Shown here: piece after piece, positions 34,343 to 49,300 of the stretch
Position numbering within the stretch: position 1 is the first letter of the stretch
How the letters are laid out: each line of letters begins with the position of its first letter
DNA from: Cliona cf. orientalis
Lineage: Eukaryota; Porifera; Demospongiae; Clionaida; Clionaidae
Direction: 5' to 3'
DNA: 64,000 nt
NCBI GenBank assembly: GCA_963930775.1
Contig: OZ005697.1
Location: 4,362,292-4,426,291, forward strand
Notes under the pieces: model-generated
What the model saw: the letters and a program-made list of their open reading frames with translations, nothing else
What the model was told of the DNA's origin: nothing
The model's database searches: none
Program-made: the position numbers and the translations under genes

Positions 34343-37300
34343 CACAGAACGACTACCGTAACCCTACGGCGCATGCGCCGAGGGTTAAAAATAGATAAAA
34401 AACGGCAAAAATTGCATGCACTGGAATGTGCCACCGGATGCACTTCCTGGATCTGCAACGCTTGTACGTGTTTTGGACCGCTGGCTTAACGACTGTAACG
34501 GTCGGTCATCACCTGCCTGCTGTATAGTTGGCAACGCGTCTGCATTCTGATACTACTGGCAGACAGTGGTCAGTAGCTGGAGGTTAGTAGTACAGTAGTA
34601 GTAGTTTATTCAGCACCCACTTAACTTATAATTGTCACTGCTCTTGTGCTGTGGTTTGTGGTAACTGCACCTGTCAGTGACCTCTGCAGCTATACATGTA
34701 CAGCCATGCTTGTGTAAGGTATAATTGTGCATGCAAACTTAGCCATTGCTGCTGCCATCCCTTGCAAGGACACTAGCCTTATAGTCTGGCTGTACTACAC
34801 ATAAACATGTATATAATGTTCGACTAACAGTCGGTAATATCTGGGATATGGTCTGGCATTTATCAGATCATAAACACAAAGCAGCCACATGTATGAAATC
34901 AACAATACTCCAAAAATTCTACATTTTTGCCTTATTTCATTCAATACATACTTAATTGCCACCGTTGAACTATTCCCACACCGATTATCTTCCTCTAGTT
35001 AAGCAACCTGTCCACCCTCCAGTAGTTCCCATGCCACAACAATAGCTTAACTTATAGAAGCTGCGTCTTGTTACACTTGGCATGATCACTGGATTGTGCA
35101 GTAAAGCTGATAAATTAGGCACCTTGAGCTCATGCGTGCATGGCATAGAGAGACTAGGAAACAAGAGAGGGGAGGTAGGGGATCAGTACAACAGAATAGC
35201 TTTCTGTAACAACAAGACTATGTACATTTAAATTGCTATCATAGTATGGTAAGCCTATAGCTTGCCCAGGCAATTCAAAAATTATTAATTTTATGCAGCC
35301 ACACTAGGATCAAAGCTCCTGACATTCCACTGTGCCACTGGTACTAGCTGTATAGCAACTTGCTATACATGCATTGCCATAAACTGTGCAGTTAGTGCCA
35401 TCCAGCAACAGTATAATATTATATCGCTGCACAGTCTATATTGTTACATGATTGTACTTACTTACATATTGTACCCGTATGCACCTTGGATAACTGCTAC
35501 TAGCTATAATGAGCTCTTACTCTGTATGAATCTACTATGAGTAAAGGCTCACCCCCTCAAGGACTTGCATCACCTTAGTATGTACACTGTAAAAATAAAC
35601 AAGGGGGAGCTTCTGAATCACTGTCTGCTAGCACTCTTAATTTCTGTACCAGTATATATGTGGAGGACTATTCCTACGACCCATTAATTTGACTCCTCTA
35701 ACGTTCCTGAAAGAGGCTTTACCATGTGGAATTTGAAATGAGATTTCCTCTTGAAGTGATATCATTCTCAGCAAATCTTTGCTGTAGCATAAGATAGATT
35801 GGCCTTTGGGCATGCTGAGCACCAACTGTGATCGCTGAACTATCTGCATATTTCATGGCCGATTCGATTTTATGAAACTACTAGACATGCAAAGCATGAA
35901 TGTATTTTCATGATACTAAGATTAATTATAAAATGGACCACCAGAGTATTAGTACTTACATTTGTACACCAATATATCTATACCATCCTCATATACATGG
36001 AAGAGATGTTTAAAATGCATTATGATGTGGTGCACCATGTCGGAATTGCCCCATCAGCAGATTTTCAATCAGGGCGACCATTTTCATCTTCTACAACGAA
36101 CAGCTACACATTCAGCAACGGTTGTTGGGCTATGATGGACATTGAGTGATTACGGCATAAGCATTGTGGGTGCTGTCCACTTATGGGAGGTAGCAGACCC
36201 AAAAGATCAAAATTTGTATCGGAATTGTCCTGCTTTACCTTACTTTAAGCAAATGCTGTCGCTCTAGAGCTGTATTAAGCACGAGGTCCATAACTAATGG
36301 CCACCAACAACTTGTGTGTATGAGCAGAGAGCATGTGGTCAGCTGTAGGTGTGGTTGATAGGCATCACCAACCCTCGTGGCCAGTGTCGTTCAATTTCAA
36401 GTCAAGCCTAGCCAAGCCAGTTTTTGCCTTGTATGGTGGTTTGATCACCGTTTCAACTCACCCAGAGCCCTACATCTCCAGATTTGGCTGTTTTGGTGCT
36501 GGCAGCAATGATGACAATAACAGACAGACAAACAGATTACTTCACTTTTCACACATGCGCACAGGGTAATAAAGATAAGTAAATACTATAACAATAACAA
36601 TTAACAAAATGATGTTCAAACAATGTTATCTATAATATTATATTTATAAATTACTAGCTACTACTAACTACATGGATAAATCTTAACGTTAAGCTCTGTA
36701 GAACACATACCCCGCACGCACATTGTGCAATCTATAGAGTTTCTTTTGTGTGCATGGCTATAATTAATTTTTGTGAACTTCAGAAAATTAGTGGAAGTGC
36801 TACTTAATTGTATATATGTAGCTACTGGAGTTCCCAGTGATAAAAAGCACTCTCTCTGCACCAATATTGTTTTTGTTGAAAATTAATAGTATAGCCGTCA
36901 TACATTATGTTTTGGTTCCATAGGGCTGCAGATTTCAGCTCCATCACTATTAATTTCGACAATCTTTACCAGTCATATTCTTGGCTACTTAGTTGTGCGC
37001 ATGAGCAGAAAACACAGTGGGCATGCATTATGCATTGAGTAGGCACTATCAATAGGTGTGGCTATGTTAGCCAACAAAAAGGCACTATTTGTGACGCCCA
37101 TGGACCGTGTCCATCGATTTAACGCTCACTGAAGCTAGTTCTTCGCCGAATTCGATTGATTCGTTGTGCTTACAAGTTGCTTAGATGCCTACATCTCAAG
37201 ATATGGCGATTTTTGTACTCACGACAATGACGACAACAACGACACAGCCAATTACTTCACCCCTTGTGCATGCGCACAGGGTAACTAGGAGTACACATGG

Positions 37301-40300
37301 TACACGTAGAAATAGTCCTCAAAGGAATGAATGAGCATGCATAAGCTACTCTTCATAGCTGGCACGGACTCTGTTGCTCTGCTAGTTTAAACACCTGCCA
37401 GCTATTCTTTCCTAGTGCCAATTATGTCTCAAAAAATTAGATTTTATTACCAGAATTATTAGGGAAAGAATGAAAAAGGTACAATTATTGTAACCCTGGT
37501 TGTAATGTTGCTTTAAATTAATTGTCATTTCTTGAATCCCTAGTTTCTATCTACATGAGGAAAGTACAGGGTGTTTCTGTACCCTTGTAGACTAGACACC
37601 TTGCTAAACGATTGTGTTTCTTGATTCCCCTTATCGGACTGAGTCTCTGGTCAAACTAAGGACTTTAATTTGATAACCAAGTACAAAAATGTTTAACTTT
37701 TTTGAGTCCTTAGTCAAACTAAGGACTCAAATTTGAGACCTGACTTCCACACAATCCAAATTTCTTGAGTCCCTAGTCAAGCGCGGTACCCCCTCTGGCA
37801 TTAGCAGCTGAAAACTGCATATTGTCCTGGGCATATATGGCTTAGGGTTCGCCTTGAATACTAGGCTGACTTCCGTCCCCTGTGGCTACAGTAATGGAAG
37901 GTTGATATGGGAGGATGGGGTTATAATTTTTTTTATTTCACAAGTATGTTTAATGTCACAATCATGGGATAATGTGGCTAGACTAGTATGCATGATCATC
38001 TATTAATAGTACATGGTTACAAAACATAGAGACGTAGTTCATGCATAAACAGTATCTATCCTGCCTGTGCAAGATTGTCCATTAGTACCTTGCGCATGCG
38101 CAGATGGAAGCGACATGACCAATTGTGTTTGATGTCACAATCATGGAATAATGGCTAAAAGCTCACAGAAAATCTCATCTCCCTAGCTGTACTGTACATA
38201 AGTCAATCGTTATAGCTGCAGCAGTACGAACTTTGAACCTATTAGTATTACTTCGTAGACCACACCCCTCGATGCAGGTCACTAGCACTGCTCAAACTCA
38301 CCACTGCAATAGCGACGTCCTCGCTCTGTCAACTCTACCACCAGGCTATGACGAAGAACAGACCTTGTCTCTCGCTTCGCTCGAGGCTCGGTGGCCGTGG
38401 CCTGCTGAGCAGGCCTCTCGAAATATGCGGCGGTTCACGCCATTCATTCCGGCAAGAATGCATCTCTATGGCCACCCTTGTTTGTGCATGCACACGGCAC
38501 TGCAATTCTGACCAATCGTGGACCTTCTGAACTTGTAGAAGAGCGCATCTTTTATGCCCTCCAGGTTAGGACACAGACTATATATGTAAGAAAAATGATT
38601 GTCTGAAAAATATTTTTCGTTGTATATAGTATAATAATGCGAGATTGTGATGTGCAGAGACTATGCTTCTACCATTCTCCCGGGCAACGATGGATGCTTC
38701 AGCTACAAAAGAACAAAATTATTATAATAGAAATATTAATATTGAGGGAGAAAAGTTTGCCCAATCTAGCTACTTACCAGGTACCGTTCCACAGTCAGGA
38801 GAAAAATGGCGGACGAAGTACATGTAGATAAGTAGCTCTTTAGTAGATGACACTTCAATGGCATTGTACCGAGGTTCACTAGTTTCAAAGTTGAAGTGGT
38901 CCGCACACACACCGCCATCTGGAGAATGGTGTGAAATCAGAGCAGTTGTAGTACAATCAGTAAGTGAGGTCTATAAAAATGTAGGGGTTTGTATTAATTT
39001 GAAGGTGGAGGGGACATCCCCACTTTCCATGACATATATATATTATAGTAATGTACTTACTAAACAGTACATGAGACAAGTCTTTCCAGCTTGTCAATGG
39101 TTGCATGACTGGGGAATCTCCGCTGGGCTCCTTCCCATGACTCGGTGTTAGTCAACCAAGCAAACAGTGTCTTCAGAGTAGTGATTTGTTTCGCTTGTTT
39201 GGAAAGGTCTTTTAATACTGTTTAGGGGGATCTCCTTTTGCACCACTTTGGTTAGAATGCTACATTGATCATCTATAGATAGGGCACGCAAAGGAGCCAG
39301 ATGTTGCTGTTTAAACTCTGGCTTCAACACCAACTGCTTCACATTCAGCTTCTGATCTTTTAAACTACCCATTTCAAATGTATCCATCACCTTCATAGCA
39401 AGATCTCACACTGGTTTGGCCAAAGTTGCCTAGTGCAGGATGGAATCTCTGAGTATTGGAAATCATCTGTAGAATTTACATTGTGCAGAAAAATAGTCAT
39501 ATTTCTGTATAGCAGAGCTGGTATTGAGTAAGTGCATTAGTACTATGGATTGTAGTCTATTCTAATAACAAATCAAAACTAGAGCTCTGTAGAGCACATA
39601 CCCCGCGCGCTCTGCAATACTCTGCAATATTGCAACTTGGGCAAAGCTGTTTTATGACTTGACGACCCTTTTCAACACTGAGCTTGAGCATGCGCAGTTG
39701 CATCAGCATACTAAAAGAGTGGGTGTGGTCGACAAACCACAGACATGCAGAACAGAAAATGCACGATTTGTAGCACTAGTAAGCCTTTTTGAGCAATTCG
39801 AAGCGCGTATAAACCAGTTTTTCACCGATATCTATCGATTGGTTGTGCTTACAACACGCACAGACGCCTAGAACTCGAGATCTGGCGATTTTCGTGCCGA
39901 CGACAACTACAACAACAACAACAACAGACATACAAACCGATTGCTTTACCCCTTGCGCATGCGCGCGGGGTAATTAACATGTCCAATACACCTAGCAGTT
40001 AAGTACATGTATAATATATGTAATACAGTTCAGTTTGATCGCTGCATCCTTTAGTGGTATTATACCTCATATGCAACCTATACACACACTTTCGTTTGGT
40101 AGAAGGTGGTAAGATTTGTAATACTTATACTAGGAATAACTGCAATCTTGCAAGACTCCTTCCAAACTGCTGTGGGTGATGGTGTGGCATCACTATCATA
40201 TATAATCCTTTTTGGACGTCGCATACAGCTTGGCTCTACAAGTTTCAACCTAAAAGAATAGATCATTGTACACATGATTATGGACTGAATTAATTTCTAA

Positions 40301-43300
40301 ACAATGCACACCCCCAAAACCAACCAACGTTTCATTGTACATGGTACAAACTATAGTACCTAAGTTCCCTGTGTAGTTAGCACTTACCAAATCACGATGT
40401 GTGACTATGTGGGTGAAGTGACTGCTTTGGTTATGTACGTCTTTGCATGAGCAAGTCCGGCGTAGGGACTCGATCATCATCTGTCTACATACACCTCAGT
40501 GTTCATAACCTTGTACATGTCATTGTCTGAAATTTCCTGTGCTAGCTGAGATTTTGCCAGAAAAGTGTGGAGTCCACCTAGCACCTCGTATTTGTAAACA
40601 TTTTTATGCTTAGAATTGAAGTCCTCCACTGTCGCCTTGTCCATGCACAAAAGAGCAAGAGGAGCAGAATCTGGGCCAGCTGGATCACGGAGCATGTTTT
40701 CCTTCAGATTGCTAATGAAGGTTGGGTCTGGTTCCTGGAGAAGTCGGGAACCTCGTGGTGGTTTCTGAAGGGCTGCCACAGGAATTTCTATTAACCCTGT
40801 ACAAAAAGAAGTCTATGATTTACATGTACTTTTTGACCTTCAGTGACGATGGGTAACTTACCTACTCTCTTGGACTCAATGTCTTCGTTAATGCTTTCCT
40901 GGACACAGCGGGGCTTTTACTGGGAGCTGGTTGCATGTCCGCACTTGGTGAAGATTGGTTGTGTGATGATGATTGATGAGGCCCAGTTCTTTCCAAATGA
41001 GACATGACCACATCCCACTTATCCACAAAAGACTTGTTATCTTGCACACCATTGAACTGCATCGAAAACTCTGACGTATTCCATTCAAATATGCTGAGGT
41101 TAAGAGCAATCCAGCCATTCTTGCACTGGAACTGAAAAATGTGAGGCAATTAAATGGTCTGGACTATTTGACAGCACTAGATACCAGCTAGCATGTGTTA
41201 TAATATCGTAAGTTGTATATTATTGGACAAACCTGGATGGTGGTGGATAGTAAACTTAATTATGATCTAGTCTGCCCTGGCAGTGCAGGTGTGACCTAGG
41301 CCTTACTTAATTTATACCTCAAATAACCAACTACATATATATACAGGGTTTCTTTTTTCTTTTAGTACAGCCATAGCTCTGAAAATAGCCAGGACTTATT
41401 TATGAGAAAAATCGATTTCCTTTCTAGTTACCATTCCGATTTGGAGGCAGCTGAAGATCCTCACACACTTTTTCCCAATGCTGACTTGCTCTGCTAAGTT
41501 CATAATATTTAGGGTTTATAATTATCTGTATTGTTTAGCATGTTTAAATTAAAAGATAGTCTAGTTCTGTACTTGATATCCCTTTATCTCTAGAAAATAC
41601 CTCAGGGGTTACACAAGAACAAAGGGCTCTCTCAAATTCAACTACAACCTGGCAAGATACAGTGTATCCTGGTCACATTCATATGATATCATTTTACATT
41701 TCAGTTGGTCCACCTATGTTTGTAGCTCTTGCACTCTGTTTTGGAGAGACGTTATCAGTTTGTATGTATTTCTCACTTTGCTGCTGTCGAAGCTCATCTA
41801 TATATCACTTTTCAACTCGGTATTTCCTGTGAAAGACTGTCCCTTTCACTCTCTAGAGATATTGTTGCCTGTTGCTGCTCACTGCGAATCTGAAGTTTTA
41901 CAGTTGCTGTGTCAGACTTGACACTTCTCCAATTCCGCTACTCTTTCATCAAAATTCTGGGCCATTAATCGACTCTTCTGACTCAAGATTACCTAAATCC
42001 TCACAACCAGTCTCATGTTGGATATGTGCCTACAGGGCTGCAACAGTGCAGCACACAGATCATAAACCTGTTGACGACCTTTACCTGACTAATATCCTGC
42101 TAGGTTGTGCGCGTGAGCAGAGCGCACATGGCTTACTGGGCACTGTCAGTAGATGTGGCTACTGTGGCCAACAAAAAGGTACTATTTTGATGTTCATGGA
42201 CCATGTCCATGTATCGATTTGAAACACATGTACACTAAGGCCTGTTTTTCACCAAGTTCGATCGTTCATTGTGCTTATGAGTCGCTTGGATACCTAGATC
42301 TCCAGATCTGGTGATGTTTGTGTGGACAGATGACGATAGCAGAAGACACAACCAATTACTTTATCCCTTGTAGCACATACGCATGCAGGGTAATGAAAGC
42401 TTGCCAACATACTCCTAGTTTGGGTGTCATACCTGAGCCTCTCTTAGAAATATCTAATAATAATATATTATTAACATTGTATATACCCCTCCTCCCCCCC
42501 CCCCCCCCCCCCCCCCCCCCAGGGAGCCCATATCCCCTTGCTTATCCTGTCACCTTAATCATCCCATTCCATAATTATTGTGTTCAGAATCCATGAAGTA
42601 CCCAACATACCGTATAGCCGGAAAATTTGGCGGGGAATTAAATTTGGCGGTCTATATTACAACCGCCAAATTAAAATCCGCCAAAATTTCCTATATATAC
42701 GTATGGCGATCCCATACTGAACTGCCAAATTTAAATCCGTCAATATTCTTGTAATAGCGATTTTGGGCTCAACCGCCAAATTTAATTCCCACCAATATTT
42801 CCGGCTGCACGGTACTATAGTTTGGGTATCATTCCCGCCAATATTTCCGGCTATACGGTACTTCTAGTTTGGGTATCATACCTGAGCCTCTCTTAGAAAT
42901 GTCTATTATTATCATCATATATATACCCCTCCCCCTTAATCATCCCATCTCATTCCATTCCATATTATGTTCAGTGGTGAAGAGGCCATGAAGTACCCAG
43001 TCCTCACTTTCTCCTCCGGCCCGACCAACAGCATGAGAGGTGCTGCATTCCTATCTGGTGTGCCCAATGCCATTGTTGTTGACATTGGAGGGACCACCAC
43101 TGACGTTGGTGTGCTCAGGAACAGTTTCCCAAGGGAGGCAAGCAGTTTGTGTAAGGTAAGAGTGTAACATTACAAAGTTTGAATATTAATTTTATTGACT
43201 CGCATACATGTAATATACGTTCGTGTATGAGGAGTAGTCACCGCAGTACACAGGTACTTACCCTAGCTGTCAATGTACAATAAATATTATTGTCAAGTGG

Positions 43301-46300
43301 ATACCACTTAAGCCTTGACTTTATTCGGACACATGTGCCACAGTAAAAAAATATAGAAATTGAAGATGAAGTGAGCGCATGTTCTTGACACTATAGGTTG
43401 GTGGTGACGTGAGGACAAACTTCTCCATGCCAGACGTACTCAGCATTGCTCTTGGAGGTGGTACTCATGTCAAAGTTGATCATGACACTGTGAGGACCCA
43501 CACACACTCACATGCATACATACATACACAGGGTTCTCCCCAATTCATTCAGTCAAGTAAGGTAATTGTAATATCAAGCACACCAGCGTGGTGCAACCCA
43601 TCCTCCCTCTTGGGAGAACCCCGATACGTTCATGTATATGCTTATTGAATTTAGAGTAGGGCTGAGGCGGCCATCCATGCACAGAAATTTGTGATTTTAG
43701 TAGAGAGCTGGCTGTTATAGAAAGTGTATAGAGCCTGAACTTCATAAAGTTACGGCTGTAATAAGGAGGTGGCTGTGTGCCTTACATTGACTTGATTTTC
43801 AACTGCTAATGGCCCAAATCAAGATTCAAAATCAACTGTTTGTTCAGGAAACAATTTATTGAAAATTGATATGTAATGCGCTTGGGTGAGAAAAAGTTTA
43901 GTCCATCTCCAGCTTGCATGCACTTAGGGGAATAGGAGCGTCTTTCCCACACGTCTGTCATTCCTAATAATGGCTACAGTACCAATATCTAGATAGCTAG
44001 AGGAACATGGAAACCTAATAATTCTACTAGCATGTAGGTCAGTCTGATAACCACAATAATATAATAGTATTATTAATTTTGTCATTAGTGCACAATAATT
44101 ATGCATGATTACATTTTAAATGTTAATATTAAAGTTAATCAAACCTGTCAGACCCATAAAATTTTGATGGATCACGACACAATCTTTGTATTATTTTTTT
44201 TTTGCAGCGAAAAATTTCAGTTGGACCTGAAAGTGTAGCATTTCGTTTCACAAGTGAAGCTCTTTGCTTTGGGGGTGAGCAGTGCACCCTTACAGATGTT
44301 GCCATGGCAGCAGGGGTAGCTCCTGCCAATATTGGCCACAGTCCTGATGGTGTTAAATCCATTGCATCAGATGTTGTCTACTCAGCCATGAGGGAGATAC
44401 GAAGGAAGCTCGAGAATGCCATTGACAGTATGAAGGTAACCATTGACTTTGCCCCCTCCCAGCCCCTGGCTTGGGGATGACTCTGATTGGCCACTACCCA
44501 ATACGAATCTGCAATAATGCCCTGATCGTACAAACATTGAGTACTAGAGCAGGACATTTATAAATGCATAGAAGACTCTGTAGAGGACATTGTCTGTTAA
44601 TTGATGATTCCTATTGTATGAATGCCTTCAATGTTGGAAAGGTCTATTTTAGTTGCTCTTGTAGTATAAATTGATCCATTATGCTTGAATAGTAGTGCAC
44701 TAAGCCCCACTGGGAACAGTAATGTGGCCATGTGTGCATAGTTACGACACATGAGCATATAGAAAATTAGCATTCCAAAGTGTGTTGGACATACATACAA
44801 TATCACACGAAAGCAAAATGATATGTGAAGTAGGATACACCAAGATGCTCAGTATGCAATTATGGATGCAAGCAACTATGTTACCATGTTCTTTTGTATG
44901 AAAATCAGTCAATAAAAGTTGTGGCTGGTACAGTTTGCAGTCTATTGCGAAAGGAGGGATAGAACATTTTAAGTCGAGTCCATCCTTGTTTGGCCCATGA
45001 GACTTGTGTTACTACGATTTTAGTTGGTGAACCAAGTGTATCTTTGTGTGTCGTTGCTATAGACTGAGAGAGAAGATGTTCCTGTGTTGCTGGTGGGTGG
45101 TGGAAGCATCTTGGTTGACTGTCAGATTCCTCTGAGAGGAGCCTCCAAAGTGATACTGCCATCGGACCACTGGGTGAGAGATACCACACAGCGGTAACTT
45201 CTTGAGGGTCAAAATTTTACATTTATCAAACAGTGAGAATTAAACCGAAAGCAGTACGTCTACATGCATTGCATTATAATCCACAAGAATGAAAGTACAA
45301 AACATAAGAGTATAATAATATATCACCTACATGTACATTGGACCTTTAATTTGTTGCTTTACGATAATATTTCATACTGTCGATCCAAGGTGCCCGATAT
45401 CTTGTTAGTGCAATATTGATTTGGGACCCTACCAATATTTCTGGCTATACCTTGTGACAGTATTGCATTGTAATATTGTGTTTACAGGATGTTGCCAATG
45501 CTGTTGGTGCTGCTCTGGGGACAGTGGGAGGAAGTGTCGACTATATTGTCAATCTCGCTGAGATCAAAGATGAGCTAAAGGTTGCTCCTGGAGTGGTTGG
45601 ACTATCACCCGCTGAGCTAGAGAGGGAGGCAAGAGACATGGCTTTGAAAAGAGGCAGGGAGAATGCCAAGAACATTGTGATAAATAACAAAGGTACGTAC
45701 GTGTATACTGGACAATATTATTTTTATTGTCCTATGTATTAGGATGCATGTTTAAAGTCAAGTGACTCTCCATGAAAGCCATTCATATTGCACTAGACAT
45801 CAATCTGAGTCACCCAAGATAATACACTATGTCCACATGAATATTTTGAACAAATAGATTGACTCTGAGGAGTCGTTCCTCTACAGAAAAATATCTACTT
45901 TGTAGTCATAGAACATTATACTTATCATTCTTACATACATGTGTAAAAATGTACTGAACCATGTTCCACGGTTCACACATAATATATGTACATACAAAGC
46001 TTATATTCAGCAGGCGTATTATAAGAATTAGTATTATACTTGTATTCACCTCAGGTGCTATTTCTGAGACGGTGTACATCCATGCTGAAGAGGTATCTGA
46101 TGTCACTTATGTCATTGACCGTGCACGAGTCAAAGTGAAGGCAATTGGTACCCTGACTCGCTGGGACATCCAGAGTCTACATAAGACTGAGCCAGTTGTT
46201 TGTGTAAACCGTGTGGCTGCTGATTCGGGTGACACTGATGAACCTACTATAGATCTATCCAAGGTTAGTGTGAATGTGTGCATATAAACATAATTTGAGT

Positions 46301-49300
46301 ATCTGGGCTATGTTTTCAAATATTATATACCTACTCGATCACCAGTTTTGACTCTACAGATTCTCAAGGAGCAACAAGCTAAGGACAATCCATTCTGGCC
46401 CAATAGCTCTGCTGAAGACAAGGCAAAAGATGAAGCTGCAGGTCTTGCCCCACCAAAGGTCACGGAAAATGGGGAGTGGGAACTGAGTGAGCAGGACATA
46501 GAGTGCTTGGCGATTGGTGCTGGGATCCTTGGCTGCGGTGGGGGAGGTGACCCACATGGAGGAAGGCTGAGAGCACTGCAGCAGCTAGAGGCTAAGAAGA
46601 CGATCAAGATTCTAAATCCTTGCAGGTGTGCAATGTAGTCTGATTTAGTGGTGGTTAGGGATCAGTCGATTGCAAAATATTAGAGCTCTCTGTGGCACAT
46701 ACATGTGCCCTGTGCACATGACACAGCTGTCCCCACACTCAAGTACTATAGTCGAGTTAATAATATTATGGTGCCAGGCCAAGTATAATAAGACATTTTT
46801 CGATAGCACAGCTGTTGTAGTTTTCAGGTTTTATTGCCAAAACAGCTGAGCTGTTCACATATGTACTGAAATCGTTTACTTTAATTACCGTATTTGATGG
46901 TAATATTATATGCATTGTATGTAGAACCTGCGGTACAATTCCCAAAATTATTAGCCTGCAATTACAGTTGTGTAAAGTTAATATCTATAATGACCTTAAA
47001 AGATACTGATGATTATTGAGTTAGCTATTTTTGATGTGAACCACCCGGTGTGCAGGGTTGACTCATCCTCCATGGGTATGCTGTGTGGAATTGCTCTCAT
47101 GGGAGCTCCAGTCATCCTAATTGAGAAGCTCTGCAGTGGAGAGGAGACTCTCCTATCACTGAAACGTCTGCGTCAGGTTGTGGCAAGTGGGGTATGTGAA
47201 GGGGAATCTGCCGGGAAAGTTAGTAACGACAAGGTCCATGTAGAAGAGAAGACATACACTTACATGGACAACAGTCAGTTCTCCGTATGCCTAGCTAACG
47301 AGGATGACCTCGAAAAGATTGATTTCAGTGATCCACAACTACCACCAGTGAGTTTTTTTATCACATGGTTAATTTGGTGTTAGCTGTTATGTATACTATT
47401 GCTGAGTATGCATCATAATATTGCTTGTGGGTTATTATCATCTCAAGACAAGTCCTTTTCGTTTCATATTTTGATAAGCTGCTAGACAGCAGATTGTGTT
47501 TTGAGCGTTATTATCCCACACAGAGTTAATGCGATCGCATGCACCATTAATATTAAGTTTATATAACTTTGATCTAGAAGATCTCAGGGTTCTAGAGAAC
47601 TCCATTCAGGATTCTGCATGAAATCTATTGATCATCTAAAAAGTTACGTAGTAATTATTATAACATTATTGCATACATGTACATGTACCGATTTTTTAGC
47701 ATCGTCGCATCACAGCCATCATTTGTTGTGAGGCTGGTGGAGCCAACTCAATTGAGCCTCTGCTGGTGGGAGCTGCCACAGGTCTGCCTGTCATGGACGT
47801 TGATGGAATGGGACGTGCCTTCCCTGAGCTACAGATGTTCACTCCCTACATCTATGGAGCCAATGCCTTTCCAGCTGCTCTGTCTGACAACAAGGGTGAA
47901 TCAATCACATGCACTCATGTTGGATCATCCGTGGAACTCGAAAAGTTCTTTAGGATGGAAACAGTGCGCATGGGGTAAGTCATGTACATGTATTACTATA
48001 ACTGTACTTTTGAAACTAGTGAGGGGTCATATAATATTATTACAGGAATAATCACCAAAAATGCTTCAAATCATCATGACTATAACATTAAATTGTCAGC
48101 TTTATGATTACTATACCTTACAAAATTATTAGTGGTAATTTACTGGACACAGGATGTCTTCAGGTGTTGCACTATGTTTGATGACATTCAAGGAGATGTT
48201 GGAGAAGTCAGTGCTGTTTACGATGAGTCTTGCCTGGCAAGTGGGACGGGCTGTCATGAGGGCCAGGTTGCAGCATATCAATGTTGTGGAGGCGGTCACC
48301 AACCAGCAAAATGGCATTATACTCTTGACTGGAAAGGTAATAGGTGCACAGTTCTGTGTCTGCTAATGGCTATTGGAACACATCATCCAATGAATTTTCA
48401 TAATGTTTATACACTGTGTATGGAATGATTAAGATCTTTACCAGAAAAACATTTTTTTGAAATTGAAAATTTTCTCCATGTATTCTATTAGATTAAGTAG
48501 GCTATGTGATGAAAGTTGTTATCAAACGCTAGTACGCCAGTCTCTGAACAGTACAGCTGTTCATTACTTCACTATGACAGTGGGGCTGTCAGCATAAAAT
48601 TAGATGACGTTGTTTGGTTGCTGCATGACATTCTGGGATATCATATTATGTTCTAAAAAAGGCGCCACCCTAATTTATAATTAGGTGCCCTTTGAGACCT
48701 GCCACAAATTTTTTGGTTCTAATTTAAAAGGCGTCCTTCCGGACATCAATTATTTTTAGGCAGCGCCTTTTAATTTCATATTGCCACATGCAATATCACG
48801 ATACCATTGATCGAGTCAATCTATCGAGCTAGCGATTTGATTTAGGTGTCAAACTAAGCTGTCTCTTACATATCTTACGTGTATATGGGCACTTACCTAC
48901 TGCTTCGATGTCTTTCTAGAGTCAGAGACAACCATTCTGATGGCTACAGTACCTGCAACTCAAGCATGATTTAGCGCCAAATTGGAGTGAAAACTTCCAA
49001 AAAGAACTGTTAATTTTTTGTTGCTTTCGCCACTGACATATTCACTGCCACTAAGCAGTTACCAGTCAGTGATAGTGCTTTCACTCTGACAAAACCTCCA
49101 GAACTGTTCTAATTGCATGCGTATCCCTTAGGCACCTCCCTAATTTAGGCGCCCTTTGTCAATGACCTGCTCGTGAATTTTGGAGGTGCCTTTGTGATCT
49201 ATAATTACTTTTAGCAGCATCTATATTATTAGAAACTATACAGTAGTTATTTTCCCTTAGTCTGAAACGTATTGAAATCCATTGCTCATAATTTAACTCT

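Larger units (their letters stand above)
30875..42974 (+). other. 12.1-kb intron 2 of the HyuA-DUF917 gene
   Basis: The canonical family text runs directly from LTQNDGTLI to SGEEAMKYP across this gap, so no coding exon appears to be missing. It holds a large inverted repeat, a 1.2-kb transposon-like insertion, several GCGC-ended MITE-like copies, C/T-rich tracts, a decayed minus-strand gene and a TTTGGCGG MITE. Stretches at 34500-36250 and 37290-39140 show no gene. Confidence 0.65.
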
